Assembly: GCA_011033025.1 (NCBI GenBank)
Contig: WFMF01000015.1
Span: 1-64,000 of the forward strand
DNA: 64,000 bases
DNA from: Beroe forskalii
Lineage: Eukaryota > Ctenophora > Nuda > Beroida > Beroidae
Direction: 5' to 3'
In this document: piece by piece, positions 35,901 to 50,900 of the stretch
Layout of the letters: the number at the start of each line of letters is the position of its first letter
How positions within the stretch are numbered: the stretch's first letter is position 1
The notes under the pieces: model-generated
The model's database searches: none
What the model was told of the DNA's origin: nothing
The model's input: only the letters and a program-made list of their open reading frames with translations
Made by a program: the position numbers and the translations under genes

Positions 35901-38900
35901 ACATATGTTGGGTGATTAATTGCTTGAAATACTCGGAAATAGCCCAATACGATTGTATAACTCCAACTAATTACACCATATATAGACACGTTCGGTCGCA
36001 CATCATGTTGATTATAATAATTACAAGTGTACCAGTAACGCCAATACACCATGTGTCATAAGAGAGGGAGTAGAATATTTATATCAATGTTTATATGGGA
36101 ACTTTGGATATTATGCTACAAAAACAGGATATCATTGTTTTGGGATTCTTTCGTGATGAGATGACGAGGAATTTATTATCGAATATGATTCGAGGTTCAT
36201 ACTACATGTATCTTGTATCAGACTGCCATGTGCGCAGTGTGATTTTCATAGAAAATTCAAAGTTCTTTCTGAGTTTCTGCACGATTAAGAGTTTTCCCCT
36301 TGCAAAGTGCAGACCCCCCTGGTAATAATCTTTTAACAACCTCAAAGCTATAAGTTCCTTATTTTATGACAGTGAAACTCAGTGAAATTTCTAAACCTAC
36401 CTTCCCCTAGCTCTGTAGTCAGAGAAAAGTAATTACTCAATTAACTATGGTTTACACGGATTGAGTGGTTGAGAGGGACCTCATAATCATAAAATAAACT
36501 GGTATCTGCTGCATTTGTACGCACGCATGAACATTACGATTGTGTCTCCGAATAGTTATCATGACAGAATATACAGTCCATATCGAGTCATATGAAGATA
36601 TTAGATACAGTTGAATATTATCATAATGATAATCAGCAGACGCATCATACTAAAAAAGTGTGTTGAGTAGAGAAGTGATAATTCGCTTATCATATTATGA
36701 AGTTTAAAATCTGCATAGAATTTCTAAACTTTATAGTTTGATAGACACAACTAAACTTTACTGAAGAAACATAAGTTCAATGAATAAGTCTCAATCCTCC
36801 CGCAAATCATTTTCTTAGCATTCACAGGTGACACACTTCCAGGAATTCGATTTAACTAAAAGGTCAGCTACCTGACTCCAGTAGTCCAGAAACCTGGTGT
36901 TCTGACTCTAGTTACCTGAGTAGGTTTGAGTAAGATCGGAGTGCCATCTCGGCTCCTAATTCCTCCGCCATGGCAATCAGAGCGATACCAATCACTGCAG
37001 CCATCTGCTGGGCAATGCCTGAAATAAGGTACAGTTAATGTAAAGTTATGAGTGCAGAGTAAAGTGATGTAACGTTATCATCTTATCTAACGTGCTTCTT
37101 CGTACTAGTAGTACATAGTACATCGTACATTGGAGTGTACAGTGTGCTACTGTGCTGTATTGTATCATGCATGTACAAGAATTGCGATGTGCCAAATGAA
37201 AATTGACGGGTTATCAATGGAACATCAGTTCTTTTCAATCAGTGTTGCATGAAAGTGGGCATAGTATTCTGGATTTATCTGGTAGGAAAGCAGCCACAGA
37301 ATATTTTCCCAGGCCCATTTTGACTGAGCGATATAACTTAGAAGTTAGAACCCGTGTGTAAACAGATACCGCACGTCATATCAAATTAAATGAAACATGG
37401 ATACGTTGCTGGACGACGAAATGGTAATTAATTATTAAAAATAAAAACCGCATTGCTCTTATTTATTTCTATTGCACATATGCGTCCTGATTCTTGAACT
37501 ACTGAGAAAAAATGAAGGAATTTCACGTTGAACCGTTGAAGACAGGCGACCCTATGAACTGCGCAGAACGATCAACATGTTCATTGTTCAGCCGTTCAGC
37601 GCTCAGATTTCACAGTTCGAATGTGGTTCAATTATAAAAAAATCTTATAGTTAATTAAAAACAATATCATCACCTCGACAGAGAGCCGGTGAAAGAGGTT
37701 ACCTTATTACAGGAAATTAAGTTTACATATAATTAAGCCCTAAGGTCTCAAAAAGGGCTTAATTTCATGCACCTTAATGACATGTATTCTTAATTTCATG
37801 AGGACTATTTTTTCAAGCAAATAAGTTCGAAAACATCGATTTTTTCATTCAGTATTGATACAGTATTGCATAAATTGATGCCGGATGGAAAGCCACTGGT
37901 ATTGCCAAGACTATTAAAAATGCAAGAGACACATTCTGGAAAGTTGAGCTTACCAGTATGTACTGTTCCGAGAGTACATTATTTATTTTCATCATTCTTT
38001 TCAGGAGTATGTTTTAATATAGTATAGATATTTCTTTAGTGGGCAACCTCGTTAACAGTCTTTATGATTGACTGAGTGTTTTCCCTCAGCACAACATAGA
38101 AGCTTCATTCATAATATAAACCCGAGAAAATATATTCATTGTCATTGTTCTGTAAACATTTTATTCAAATTCAAATTCACTCCTTGACCCTCCATTGCCT
38201 AATTCTTCAAATCTTCATAGCTGAGTTTACATAGCATGCAATGTTTCCTGATAACCAATAAGTATTCTGAGTTTTGTGGAAATATATTCTATCAACAATT
38301 TGATAGACCTGATGAAGTGATAAGACTCTCATGATGCTTTGATGACTTATTCTATAGGTTATTTTGTCATAGTAATTATTTCTCTGAAAATTCACCGATT
38401 GAAATTAATTGTTTTCAGTGGGAATTGGAAATTAATTCAACCTATCAAATTTTCAAATGAGAAGATCAAGCCTAAAATTCTTAATTCGTAAAATACAAAG
38501 CCTTAATTATTTGAATACAAGGCTGGAATTTCTATTTCATAATTTCAAAGACGTTCTAATTTTCTATCTCCAAAATGATAATTTGGCTGCATGTATTTAA
38601 GAATGCATTAAATTAGGCGTACATGTAATTAAGCCCTAGGGCCTCAAAAAAGGGCTTAATTTCATGTAGCTTAATGACATGTAGGCTCATTTTTCTGAAG
38701 GCGATATTTCCTGTAATAAGGTATTTGGTGAGATCCCTCATTTGTCTGCGAGTACATTTGGGTGTGTATTGCAGTGTATATTTCACAGTACTGTGTAGTG
38801 CGTACAATGTACAATGTAAAATGTACAATGCATGTAAATACTCTTAACAAGGCAATGTACAATGCACATTTCAATGTACAATGTAGAATACACATTGCAT

Positions 38901-41900
38901 TCTGTAGTGTACTTTGTACATTTTGGTTCTCTAATCACTATGTATATTGCGGTACACACCCTACATTGCGGTGTACATTGCGGTGTATTTAGAGGATCTA
39001 GTGTTGAGGATTGCGGCTGAAATGCGGCTAATGGCAATGGTTGAAGAGCTAGAATCTAGCTCTCAGACTCAGAGGCCAGGGAAATATCGCTTTTCAGAAT
39101 TATTGAATATTCAAAAACCGAAAAACCTGTAATTATCACTGGATTTCATATCCATAATTTCATAATTCTTGTCCTAGATCACAGATTCTACGTTTCGATT
39201 GGGGGTGAAATTTGCCGAAGCCGCAGAATAAATCGCGAAATCAATGAAAAAGCACAGGATTCAAGAAGGTACAGACAGTCTGGCCAGGACGCATACTGAT
39301 GATCTCAGATATTCTGAAGCTTCATTTATCGGGAAAATACTAAATTTCGTGGCAGGAAAAGCTCAAAGCATACATACAATCAGACCATGGCCCATTGTCG
39401 GATAGTCAATAGTCATGTTTGCAATGAGCTTTTCCAGCAAAACTCAAATATTCATCCTTGTCACTTATCAGTACACCATCATAACATGCCATGAAGATAC
39501 CTTTCGGGTTATACAATACACATGTCATAACATGAAGTTACCTGCTTCTGCCTCCATTTTCACATTCAAACTAGTTACTATCAAGATAACATTACAGCTG
39601 TGTTTCTAGATAAAAAATAACACATGTTACCTGTTTCTGCCTCTAGTTTTTTGGCGTCCACCTCAGCTTTATCCTTCTTTTCCTTCTTCCCCTCCTCCTT
39701 GGGAACCTCATAGTGCTCCGAACAGAGGTGCAACATCTTCTGGATCTTCAGAACATCGCCAGTTCCTGCGTACGCGACAACCTGGGGAAGAGGGAGGTTA
39801 GCAGGAGAGGAGTTAGGGGAGCACCCGGAGTGGGGTTAGGGGATTAACTAATGAATAAAGGGATTAACCCATCAATGTTTATATCATACTCAAGTCCCGG
39901 GCACGTGAAATCTGAGGAGTTTCGAAAATTACGGGTAAAGAGGTTCATCAGGATTTGACTGAAAAAGATAGAAAAAAAGGAGGGATTCAGGGAAGCCCAA
40001 GAGAGTTTCATCTTTCACTGGAGTGCTCGGAATAAACCCCGCACCGACACCTCCCTGCATGCTCCCAAGGACAGGCAATAGTCATTCACTAGACACTAAT
40101 CAAATGATTCACATTGTGGGTATATACAGCGGCTATGATGTAAAATGACAGGTAAAATACCATTGGCTTATTGATGAGAGTATACAAACATATATCACCG
40201 TAATATCCAACCGTTTTCCGGCCTGGCACTGACATTGTTTTTGACATAAAACAACAAAAAGACAATATCTGTGCACGTATATCATTCGATGCTGCCATGG
40301 GATATGAGATAAAATAGTCTGGATAATAGTAAAATATGCCGTGCTGTATTATTTACAGGCTAAAGACGAGCATGATCTTGTCTACACAGATTCTAAATGC
40401 CACGCATAAAACTTTGACATTATGACGTCATCAATTGAATACTCATAATCATTATAATGACGTAATATTGGACGTCACATTATTTGCATGGGTCTATTAT
40501 TCATTCTACTTCAACTACTCCCTTCACGTAAATATAAAATCCAAGTGTATAGTGGATTCCCGGAATTTTGGATTTCTTGTATATTTATATATGCCTCATT
40601 TACATTAAATTATTCATACAATTACATACTTCCTCAATACGAAAAATAAATTCACGTTTTATCATGCATCAAATGAATGGTTTTCTGCAAGGATGCATAC
40701 AATAATTGATTGGCAATCGCTATCACGTATAGGACATGAAACTGCAGGTGTGAGTTTGGTTGATGTACACTGTGTGAACCATACATTTTCCCGCCATTTT
40801 CAACACCTTTCACATCCTTTCACCGTTTACACATTGTGTACACAAAGTGTGTACAGTACTTTAACGTAGTGTGCACATACAATGTGCACACTGTACAGTT
40901 TGCAATAACAGTGGGTACAGCGCAGCGTGCACACTGTACACCATACACTGTACACAAGTGCCAGGTAACAGGTTAAAAGCGGTAAACATTCAAAGAATTA
41001 ATACTTTTAAACACAACATGGTTTGATGTTATGGCTTCCTCCTGGTTCCCATGACAACGGTTGAAAGACATGCCGTGTAGGTTGACATTTAGCGAACTGC
41101 GAAATTCATCCACTTTTTAGGTAATTTTTAAAAACGAGCTCACATCCAGTTCCATATACATACAAACAAACTAACATTGAAACTAATACACTGTTCACAA
41201 ACAGACACAAACGAACGAACAAACACAAAAACACACAGAGTGGGTCATTAGCAAGCACACGTCACAATGTGCTCAATTCTAAGAGGTCTATTTCTACACA
41301 TTCCCATTGATCATATCAGTGTAGAGAGCTAATGTAGAGAGCTTTTCATTCCGTGAGGGGAAATAGAGGTACATAGATACATAGATATGTAGTCATTGCG
41401 GCAGTAGAAGGGATATAAAACGGGGATCAAAGGTATTTATTTAGGTAGTTAAAATATGCATTATAGCGTAGATGGATCTGTAGATACATTCCTGCTACGA
41501 TCTAATAGCAATTGTGATGTTCCACCCTCACAAAAATGCATGTAATTTATACAAATGCATGTAGTACGTACAATCGTTATGTGGCAAAAATATTCCGCAA
41601 AATGACAAAACATCAAAACACCGAGGTTAGCGAACAGTTTATAGTGATGTCCTCATTATGACATGATGCCATGATGTTGGCATGATGCCATTGAAATGGC
41701 ATGATTCCCAATCGCCAATGACTCCCGTGTGAAATATGGGTTGAATTGAAGAAGCTGAATCGTGTATTTGATTATTTGTCGAGACTCAAGCGCCTTCCCC
41801 TTGCAGAAGCAACTGTTACTACTATACAGTATTCTCACATTACATCTAATGACAGCTCCCTCCAGGCCTCCACACACAAACACAAACACATATCGACACT

Positions 41901-44900
41901 GAACACAGCAGCTGGTACCACACACCGGTGTGAGTTGCCACCTACCACACAGCTGCTGTACATATCTACATCTAGCAGTAGGGTACACATGGTACCTACC
42001 ACACAGCTGCTGTACATATCTACATTCTACATCTTGCAGTGGGGTACACAAAATTAATGCTTTCACTGGTTATTATGATACGTTGACAAATAAATCCATG
42101 AAACAGAATTCCTCTCATTTATTAAAAATACGTCCACGTCGGCAGTACATAAGTACATAAGGCGCTCCCAGTTTATTCATCATTTCTTCAAAGCGTACTC
42201 AATTCTCCCCCTCTATAATACAGTCTGGGACATCACACAATAGCGCAATTGTAGCAAGAGTAGCGCTAGCAACAGAGGTATCGGGTGTACGGAATGATTC
42301 AGTTGCAGACTAATGTCCCCTGATGAGAGAGTGTACGGGTATTGCATTTCCCTCTCTCAATGATACTCTAATTGGATGTATTCCAAGTCAGAGTGGGAAG
42401 GCTAGGTGGAGTGACGTCATCAACACCCTATGTTAAGGTATGATAATGACGTCATCCTAAAGGGGTCTATTAGCAGTGCACAGACCCTGTAGGGTATAGT
42501 ATAACGGGGCACACACTCGGGGATCGTATTGTGTTTCTAATGTAATAATTGAGCTACGGATCTACAGAGAATCGTGTACATAGTAGAGGTACATTCCCGC
42601 TCTCTACTGCAGCCAGAGGTCGTGTATCAGTGTACTATTGGTAGTGTGACGTCATCAATTTAACGTTCTAAAGCATGGTAATGGAGACATCACATCTAGC
42701 AAGGCCTTAGATAATATCAGTTCACATAAACAGACGCGTATGACCTATCATACATCAAGGGTACATGTACATCATACATCAAAGGTGTTATATATTTGAC
42801 AAAATACACTGGAAATTGTGGGTTGTAGAAAATCAGATACATTTTGAGTTGGTAAGTATAGATGGATACCTAGTACCGTACGGAGAACATGACGTCACAA
42901 GCAGAGTTTAGCAGTGTGAATCAATGACGTCATTACCACAGTTCAGTACTGTGATGAATTGTCAGACGCACGCGACTTGCTGCACTGGGTATATAAATGG
43001 TATTTCAAGTATTCACAGATTATTACGTGCCGCCAACAAGTTTTATATTACACTCTGCACACTCACATGAATATTCTAGTGTGATACCAAAGAATAGGAG
43101 GTTGGAGGGATGTCAGGTTCAGGGCATCAAATGATCATGTTAAACCGTCATCAGTTCATGGCGCAACCGATTAATAATACAAAATAATAAATTATTATAA
43201 TACAAAATATTATAATATACTGAATAATGATAAATGGAAAAGTAAAATTAGAGGGAACCCAGCAAGAGGAATAAAATATAATTTAATTGTTGGCCCTGTG
43301 TGACACGTGGTATATTGTGACTCACAATTTGTGAGTGCGATATACAGCCTGAATTACTGGCTAACACCCCATCACGTATAACACTTCATACAGGTCGTGG
43401 GCGACGAAATTATCAACTTTTTAACGGTGAATTGATGATGTCATATTCTGCAAATACATGTTTCATGCGTGCGATTTGGAGAAATACCAGAGGGTGAATT
43501 GTTGGCTCCGGGTACATTCTCACACTTCTGCCAAATACCGGGAATTCCTATCTGAATCCAGGGTACGAGAGAATTTCTTGGGGCCAGGAGGTGAAATGTG
43601 TACATTCACAGCGCGTGATTTAACACAAAAGTAGCACTAATTTACTGAAATATTCACTTATTCTGGAGCATGCACAGAGCGGAATACTCCAAACTCCACA
43701 TGATATGAATATTGCATGAATCTCACCTCGACTAGAGTAGAGGCTAATCTGCCCAGAGGGTCCCCTATCACTTTCAGTGCTTCAATGGCAGGGGATGCTT
43801 CTTCCTGTGGAGAAACATTTCTAATTTCACCAATTCAGTCATTTCAAATTTCAGTCCTTGTCATTTCCAATCCAATCCTTTTCCCAGCATTTCAAAAATC
43901 AGTTTGAGCACGGAAAGGTGCTCAGAAAAAGGAACAAAGGTTTTTCATTCACAACACAATCACGCATTTTGATCTATCCCACGTAACTAAAAACCCACCT
44001 GTTTTCCGAGGTAAGTCAGGGCAAGTCCCAGAGCCAGGAAGCGACAGTGTGTGTCTTTGAGTTCTGTAGCGGTCCTATCCATCATCGTTTGCATGATGGT
44101 GGACGTTACTTCACCGTGACAGCTGGCAATGGCCACCATGCCTAGGAAAGAGGAATGTTATTGGACCTTGTTTGGAAATCACAATTTTAAGAGCAAAGTT
44201 CCGTACCCTTTCTATTCTTAGAAAGGTGAATATTGGAAAGAAAAGAGGGTGGGACGAAACGTTTCCGATGTCCAATTGTAGGATGATTTAACTTTCTGAA
44301 TTCTACAATAATATTCAAAACCCCAAATGTTACTAACTACGTTGACAGTTTAGCGGAATATGTGAATACCGAATATTTCCCTTCTAAGTTTAGATATACA
44401 GTAATGGAGACAATAGAATTCCAGTAAAGCGCTAGGTAAATTAGTTACTACTTTACTAACTCAAGAAGCCCTATTGGCAATGCCCTTAGCGTTTTTTCGC
44501 AGAATTATATTCTACACAGCAGGATTTCTTTCAAGGCTCTAGGCTCCAAAACATGCACCGAGTTTCAGAGAACAAGAAAAGGAAACAAACGTATTTCGCC
44601 CATCAACATAGGGTTTTCAATATTCATGACTTCTACTATCTAAGCTCCACCATATCATCAGAATTGGCTGCTAGCATCACATTAATATGCCGTTTAACTA
44701 GACACATTGTACCTTCAAAGCTGTGCAGTACAGAGGCCAAATATAGAAATAGTTAATTTAATTCTAACAAAAAACTTTGAGCAACACCCTAGTCTTTCAG
44801 ATATACCTACGTCATAATTCTATTCATTGCAAAAAGTTGGTACTATTTTCGATGATTATGCCAATAACGGATTTTAATAGAACCGCATACTACAGCAGAA

Positions 44901-47900
44901 GTACTCAGTGGTCAGTACAGTATGTGACCATGTAGCATTTATAATGATGCTAGAACGCGAGCTGACAGTTAGAAATATTCCAATTCGGTCACTTCCTCGG
45001 ATCGAACTAAATAAACGGTTAAGTGGGCGGTGAGCGGGCAGTAGTTTACAAAGAGTTTGGTTGAGTGGGGACTCACAGAGTAACTTGCAAAGTTATACGC
45101 AATTCTCGGTTAAATTTTGCAGGAAAGTGACAGAACGCCCTTAAATCACACGAGCTAAATGGAAATAGATATACTTAAATGGTTTAGGAAGAGCGTTTCC
45201 AGGATTAAAAGTACTTAAACTCTTTACTAGACGGACTGATAAAACTATCAAGAAGGTCGCAGTAGTAATGTGCTATTTCTGAGTCTTTATGGTCATTTTA
45301 ATCATAACTTGCGTTTCAAAAATTTCCATTTTTTCTACGGAGCAATAAGATTTCAAGTTCCAAAGTTAACCCCATTTTACTACACCCACTTAGTTCCACG
45401 TAACCCCCATCACTCACCTAGGGCCAGGGCCGTCTGCCCTATGACTTCCAGCGAGCTATTAGAATCCGCCAACACAGGCAGGAGCAGCTCAATGACATCC
45501 TCCCTATTAGATCCCGCGTAAGCCAGCCCCAACCCCACAATACTCCCTATCCGCATGTTGTTAGACTGGTGGAGCACGTAGTCCGAGAGAAGGGCCAGAG
45601 CAGGGTCACACTCGTTACGGACTCCACTGTTAACGATACCACACGCCAGCAGGGCACCGCACTTGATGTAGTCTTCCGAGGAGTATAGGTACTGCGGGGG
45701 TATTAGGGGTTATGAAAGGGTCAGGGTTAGTTAAGGTTCAGCGGGGGTTAGAGGAGTAATACGCGATGAGAAGGAATGGAAAGGGCGGGTTGGGGTTGGT
45801 ATCCTCACAAAAATGGCACCGTTTCAGAAAAGAACCGAAATTACTGAACAAAATGGTACTTTTTGAGGAAAGTTGGTCAAACCTCCTCACACCAATTCTC
45901 ATATCCATCCGGGGTTTATCTGCCCTCCTAACCTTGTCTATCTGCGTGAGACCCCCATCTACATCCCACAGGAGAATGAGGCCGAGTGAGGCGGTAGCCG
46001 ACATCATTCCGTGTTCCTTGTTCTTGTACAGCCACTTGTTACCGTTCTCTGCCAGCAGCTTGTCTCCACCAAACGCACAGTTCACAAACCTGTAGGGAAT
46101 AGGCAAATTTAATACAGGGGAAACTCGATAAATCCACGTAAACCCCGAGAAATTAAAACCTCATTCGCAAATTTCTATATCAACCGGGGTTGATCGGGGT
46201 TGCCCCCAATTACACCATTCTTTAAAACACTCAGTATAATGCACTCCAGTCTAAACTATCACGTTTGATACTTTTAGAGTCTAAAGCCTGTTCATGTCAT
46301 TGTCATAACTTAGGGTTTATAAATTGATAATTTTGTGACTCGAGCAACTCTGTGACTTGAGCATACAATCGTACAATGCTAACTAATAATACCATATCGG
46401 GTAAGGAACCAGCCCGCTGTATAAAACTACGGGAGGAGTGAAGATGATTGGAGGGCAGAATAATGAGCAGTGTGGGTATTGGGTAAACGTCGCGCGCGAA
46501 AAATAGGCGGCTCAACGTCATCAACTTACTGTACTGCACTATGATAATGACGACATCTTAACCGGCTATTTATTGCACATTAGTCACAGAACAATGCGTA
46601 CCAAAGTGGAATAAATGGGAGATTTACAAAAGCGATGATTTCAACAGAGCAACAGAGCAAATACTCAAATAGTAAATATACAGCGAGCCATTGCATCAGA
46701 ATAACATTGGATCCAGGTAACGTATGAAATAGAAATGCAATTGCCCACCTTATTAAATTATTGCAGTTTACTGTATTGTTTTACTTCTAGAAATAGGTAC
46801 AGCTGGCTGCAATATTTCAACAATTACCTTTCATATAGTTTACCATAATAGACTTTACTTTAAATCATATTAATTATCACAGATTACATAGTATAGTTTA
46901 CATTATTTCACATGCTTTGAATTACCCATTGACGAAGGAGGCCGCCAGGTTCTGTCTGGCGGAGTCCACATTGGAAGGTCCGTAGGGTCGCACGTTCTCC
47001 AAGTGGCTCTTGTAGATGTCTTCAGGAACCTGAGTAGAGTCAGAAGTTGGCCCTTGGCAGCATAATGCAGTAATACACCGATACTGGCAGGGTATGATGG
47101 GATGTGAGGATTGGGGGTCCTCCCCGGGAGTAGATTACTTAATAACTCAATTAGGTGGTTAATTGATGACAGTAAAACTGCTATCGCTCATCAAATTCCC
47201 AACTCTCTCTTTTTCTTCCAACGTTCTAAAAGTGAAGATGATTTCTAACACTTATCATAAGTAGAAAAACTAGGAGCTATTCTTTGTATTGGTATTCTCA
47301 TTTCTCACTGCCGGACTAATGGATTGTAATTCTCAGGAGATCCTACCCCCTGGTCAGTGGTCACGCAAGATGGCTCCACTGTACACCCTTCTAATTTCAT
47401 AAAGTCAAGGTCTAGCACCTGTACACCCTCCTAATTTCATAATGCCAAGATTTAGCACCTGTACTCAATACTACATGAGTACCGATTAGTCCATATCTAT
47501 ATTATAACTATACGTTCTACACCAGAGAATCCACTACCATAGGCTCATACTACCAGCTACCATACCATAGCCACTAGCTCATCAATATTTCATGATTCGC
47601 AGTAAGAAGAACTTGGCTAAAATTTTACTAACGGGAAACATCAAAAACCGAAAACGAAAAATCTCATAATTAATTCTTGACTCATTTCCAATTACTTATC
47701 ATTCCATGATCTGTAACTTTGATTTTATTCGAACCGTTGATTACCTACGGAGATCATTGCAGGAAAACTGATGTTTGAATAGTATTTTGCATCTGATTCC
47801 AACGTCACAGCAGCACAAATTCATAAACCGTGACAGTTACAAGGTTACTCTAATACTCTACTCCAAATCAGTTGAATTACAAACAACAGTGAACTACACC

Positions 47901-50900
47901 TTACCCCATCCCTACTTATACCACGTGACCAATTAGCACCACGCGACCAATTAGCACCACGCGACCAATTAGCACCACGCGACCAATTAGCCCCTCGTAA
48001 TCAATTAGTAGCAAATGACTTCAGAAACACAGATCCTCGGTCACTATGACTCACAACAGCGAGATGAGACCGGTTTACCGCCCTTTTCCCTCACACACTC
48101 ACACACCATACCGTTGAGAAGAGGAGCTATTGCCGCCTCAGGGCGCGCTGGCTGATGACCAACACCGTAATGAGATGCACATACATAATGGAATGAGAAG
48201 GATATTACGATATATACATGCATGCAGGATTCGTTATTCGGATGTACATGAGTGTCTGGGTATATGCAAGGTTGTGTGTATGAGTGTATGAATCGTAGAT
48301 GTATGCCCAAAACCTCTAAAAAGCGCTGTTAGTGAAAATTCTGCCTTAGAAAATTCGATTGTCAAAGTCGTAAAATCTCACAAAATCACTCACCTTTGGC
48401 TCCATAATATCCAGCTCCCTAGCCAGACTCTGGAAGTTTGTGTTGAGATGGACGTTGCTCATGATCTCCATCAGTTCCTCAGCGTCAGGGAACTGATCCT
48501 CGTCCAGCTCCAGGAACAATTGCTGAGTGGGAATGAGGAATAGTTGCTGAGAGGGGAGGAGCGGTGGGAGTGGGGAGGGGGAAGTGAGGAATAGTTGCTG
48601 ATGGGAAGGGGGACTTGTGAGGAAAAGTTGCTGATCCTGAGGTGGAAATGAGAAATAGTTGCAGAGAGGGGTGGGAGTAGGGGGAGGAGGGAATGAGAAG
48701 AAGAAGTGGGAAGGAAAGAGGAATAGGTGATAAGGAAGAATGGGGATGTGAGAATTGGTGGAAAGGGAGGATAAGTTAACGCAGAATTGGAGAGGTAGAT
48801 TGTAATTTATCAAAGTCCTATCGGCATTCTACCTGTCTTCCTAGGATAAAAGCAAGTTGTTTCTGTACGGCTGGATCCTTGCAGTTACTGAACACTTCCT
48901 GTACCAAGTCCATATCGTTTAGTTGGATAGCGCACCGCAGCGCTAGAGGGTACACCTGAGAGAAAGCACATTTTTCTCGAGGACCGAGGTACAGTTACTA
49001 AGTTAGTACAATGTAATTGTAACCATTAGAAAACCCAAGGTACATTTACTCATGGTACATTTGACAAAGGGTTTGTTTTCCTTCGAAAGATACTTTGTTA
49101 CCACGAGTATACTGCTCAAGGAGCTGGGAAGTCAAACAGCTGTGATCTAGATGATACAATCAGTATGAAGCTGCTCCAAAGGTTGCCATAGTTTCAAAAA
49201 GTATTATAAGTCCACTTGAATTATTCCCAGAATACTCTCGCCCAATGCCTCCGGTAGTATGACTTGAAACACAAAATGTTCTAATGTATCCCAACTTAAA
49301 TATAATCTATTGTTCATGATCGCACATGGCCATATTCGAGGCGTCGCCTTTTTTAAACAATTGCTCATTATATCATTCGACTTTTTTGCCATTTTCTCGT
49401 CCTCCATTTAGAGTATAAACGATGGTAGGCAAGGATTAGTTCCCGCATATCATTACGTGATGAAATGATTTCAAGTTGCAAAATGCACACCTATATCTGT
49501 CGTATTCTGTAAGGGGGCGGATGTCTTTATTTTACCCAAAAAGTACAGTTTCACAATATAGGAGAATAATCCCTCCCAAAGCCCACCTCAAATTTGTAGT
49601 AGAGGTTGAGTGCTGTCTTGAGAAGGTTCTTATCCTCGGGTTCAGGAACGTAGGGCACACAGCTGATGAGGTAGAGACAAACTCGTTCGTAGCAGCTGGA
49701 GTCAACGAACTGATCCAACATGTCTGGGGGAGGAAGGGAGTGAGTTAAAGAGGGGGATGAGAGAGGGGAGGGAGTAGACTGAATGGGGTAAAAAGAGGGG
49801 GAGGGAGAGGGGGGAAGGGGAGGTAGTGGGGGCTGAATGGGGTTAAAAAGTTAAAAGAGGTGGAGGGAGTGGGGGCTGAATGGGGTTACAAGAGGTGGAG
49901 GGGGGAGGGTGATAGAGAGCTAAACTGAATAATTATCAATGCTGGCCAAATCATCGTGGTTGTGCGGGTTTGGAATTGATCAGTGCAATGGCCATACCAC
50001 GTAAAGGTATTTTTTTGCATTTATCCTGAGTTTGAAATTATAAAACTGCATATTTTGCTCAGCCAATTTCTGATTCCTGTACAACAAAAATTATTAATAG
50101 GTTCACATCAAATTTCAAAATTTCCTTTGAACAGCAGCATGCTAAAAGCTCCCAGTATATTTGAGTCGATTTGTAACAAGTGATACAGGGGTTTGGGGGC
50201 AGCAGCGCCTAGAAAACAGTTTTCTACAGTAGCGTTTAGTTCATAAAAGTGCACTATTCAATCGAGTCGAACATAGGTGTAGACTGTAGCAGATTGCGGA
50301 GACAGTTCCTGGCCTGGATCAATGTGAACAAAACAAAATTGTCCAATGACAGTATCAAAAGTGTCCAATCAATTGTAATGGTAATGCTTAAAACTTTTAA
50401 ACTTGCGAACGAGGTGCTGCAATCTGCATAGCAGCGCCGAGTGAGGTGTGTGCTTGCAGACCCAACGGACCTGCTAGTATAACATAACATTAACTGTGTT
50501 CTGCCACTAGGTATTGTTCTCCTGTTAGACCCCTATAAAACTCGAAGATTGAATAACTGCATGTCTCTCACTTGCGAAAAAAATATCTATGTAAATGCAT
50601 CATAAAAATGAGCAAATCTCTACCAGCTTGAGTAAAGCTGTAGTTATTTATTACCATACTTTTATCATCTTTTCAGAGTAATGAATATTATATCAAGTAC
50701 TCGAGTGAAAAGTTTTATTTATATTCATAAAAAACGTTCATGAACGCATCTCGTCCTGTTAGAATATTCAACATCTTTGTTTGAAAAGACGGGTGGCTGT
50801 GAACGCGTCCAATATAAATATATATTTGCTTCTTAACTCTGAAATAGTAGTATGCCAACTCATACTGCTCGATGTCTTTACTTTTCAGCTGTGTTCTCTT

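Noticed and set aside
47921..47990. CRISPR-like array of 18-bp repeats
   Set aside because: Units are head-to-tail without spacers, in a eukaryotic intron: a plain minisatellite.
48346..48813. 155-codon minus-strand frame as an independent gene
   Set aside because: It is PSMD2 exon 8 read through into intron sequence on both sides.
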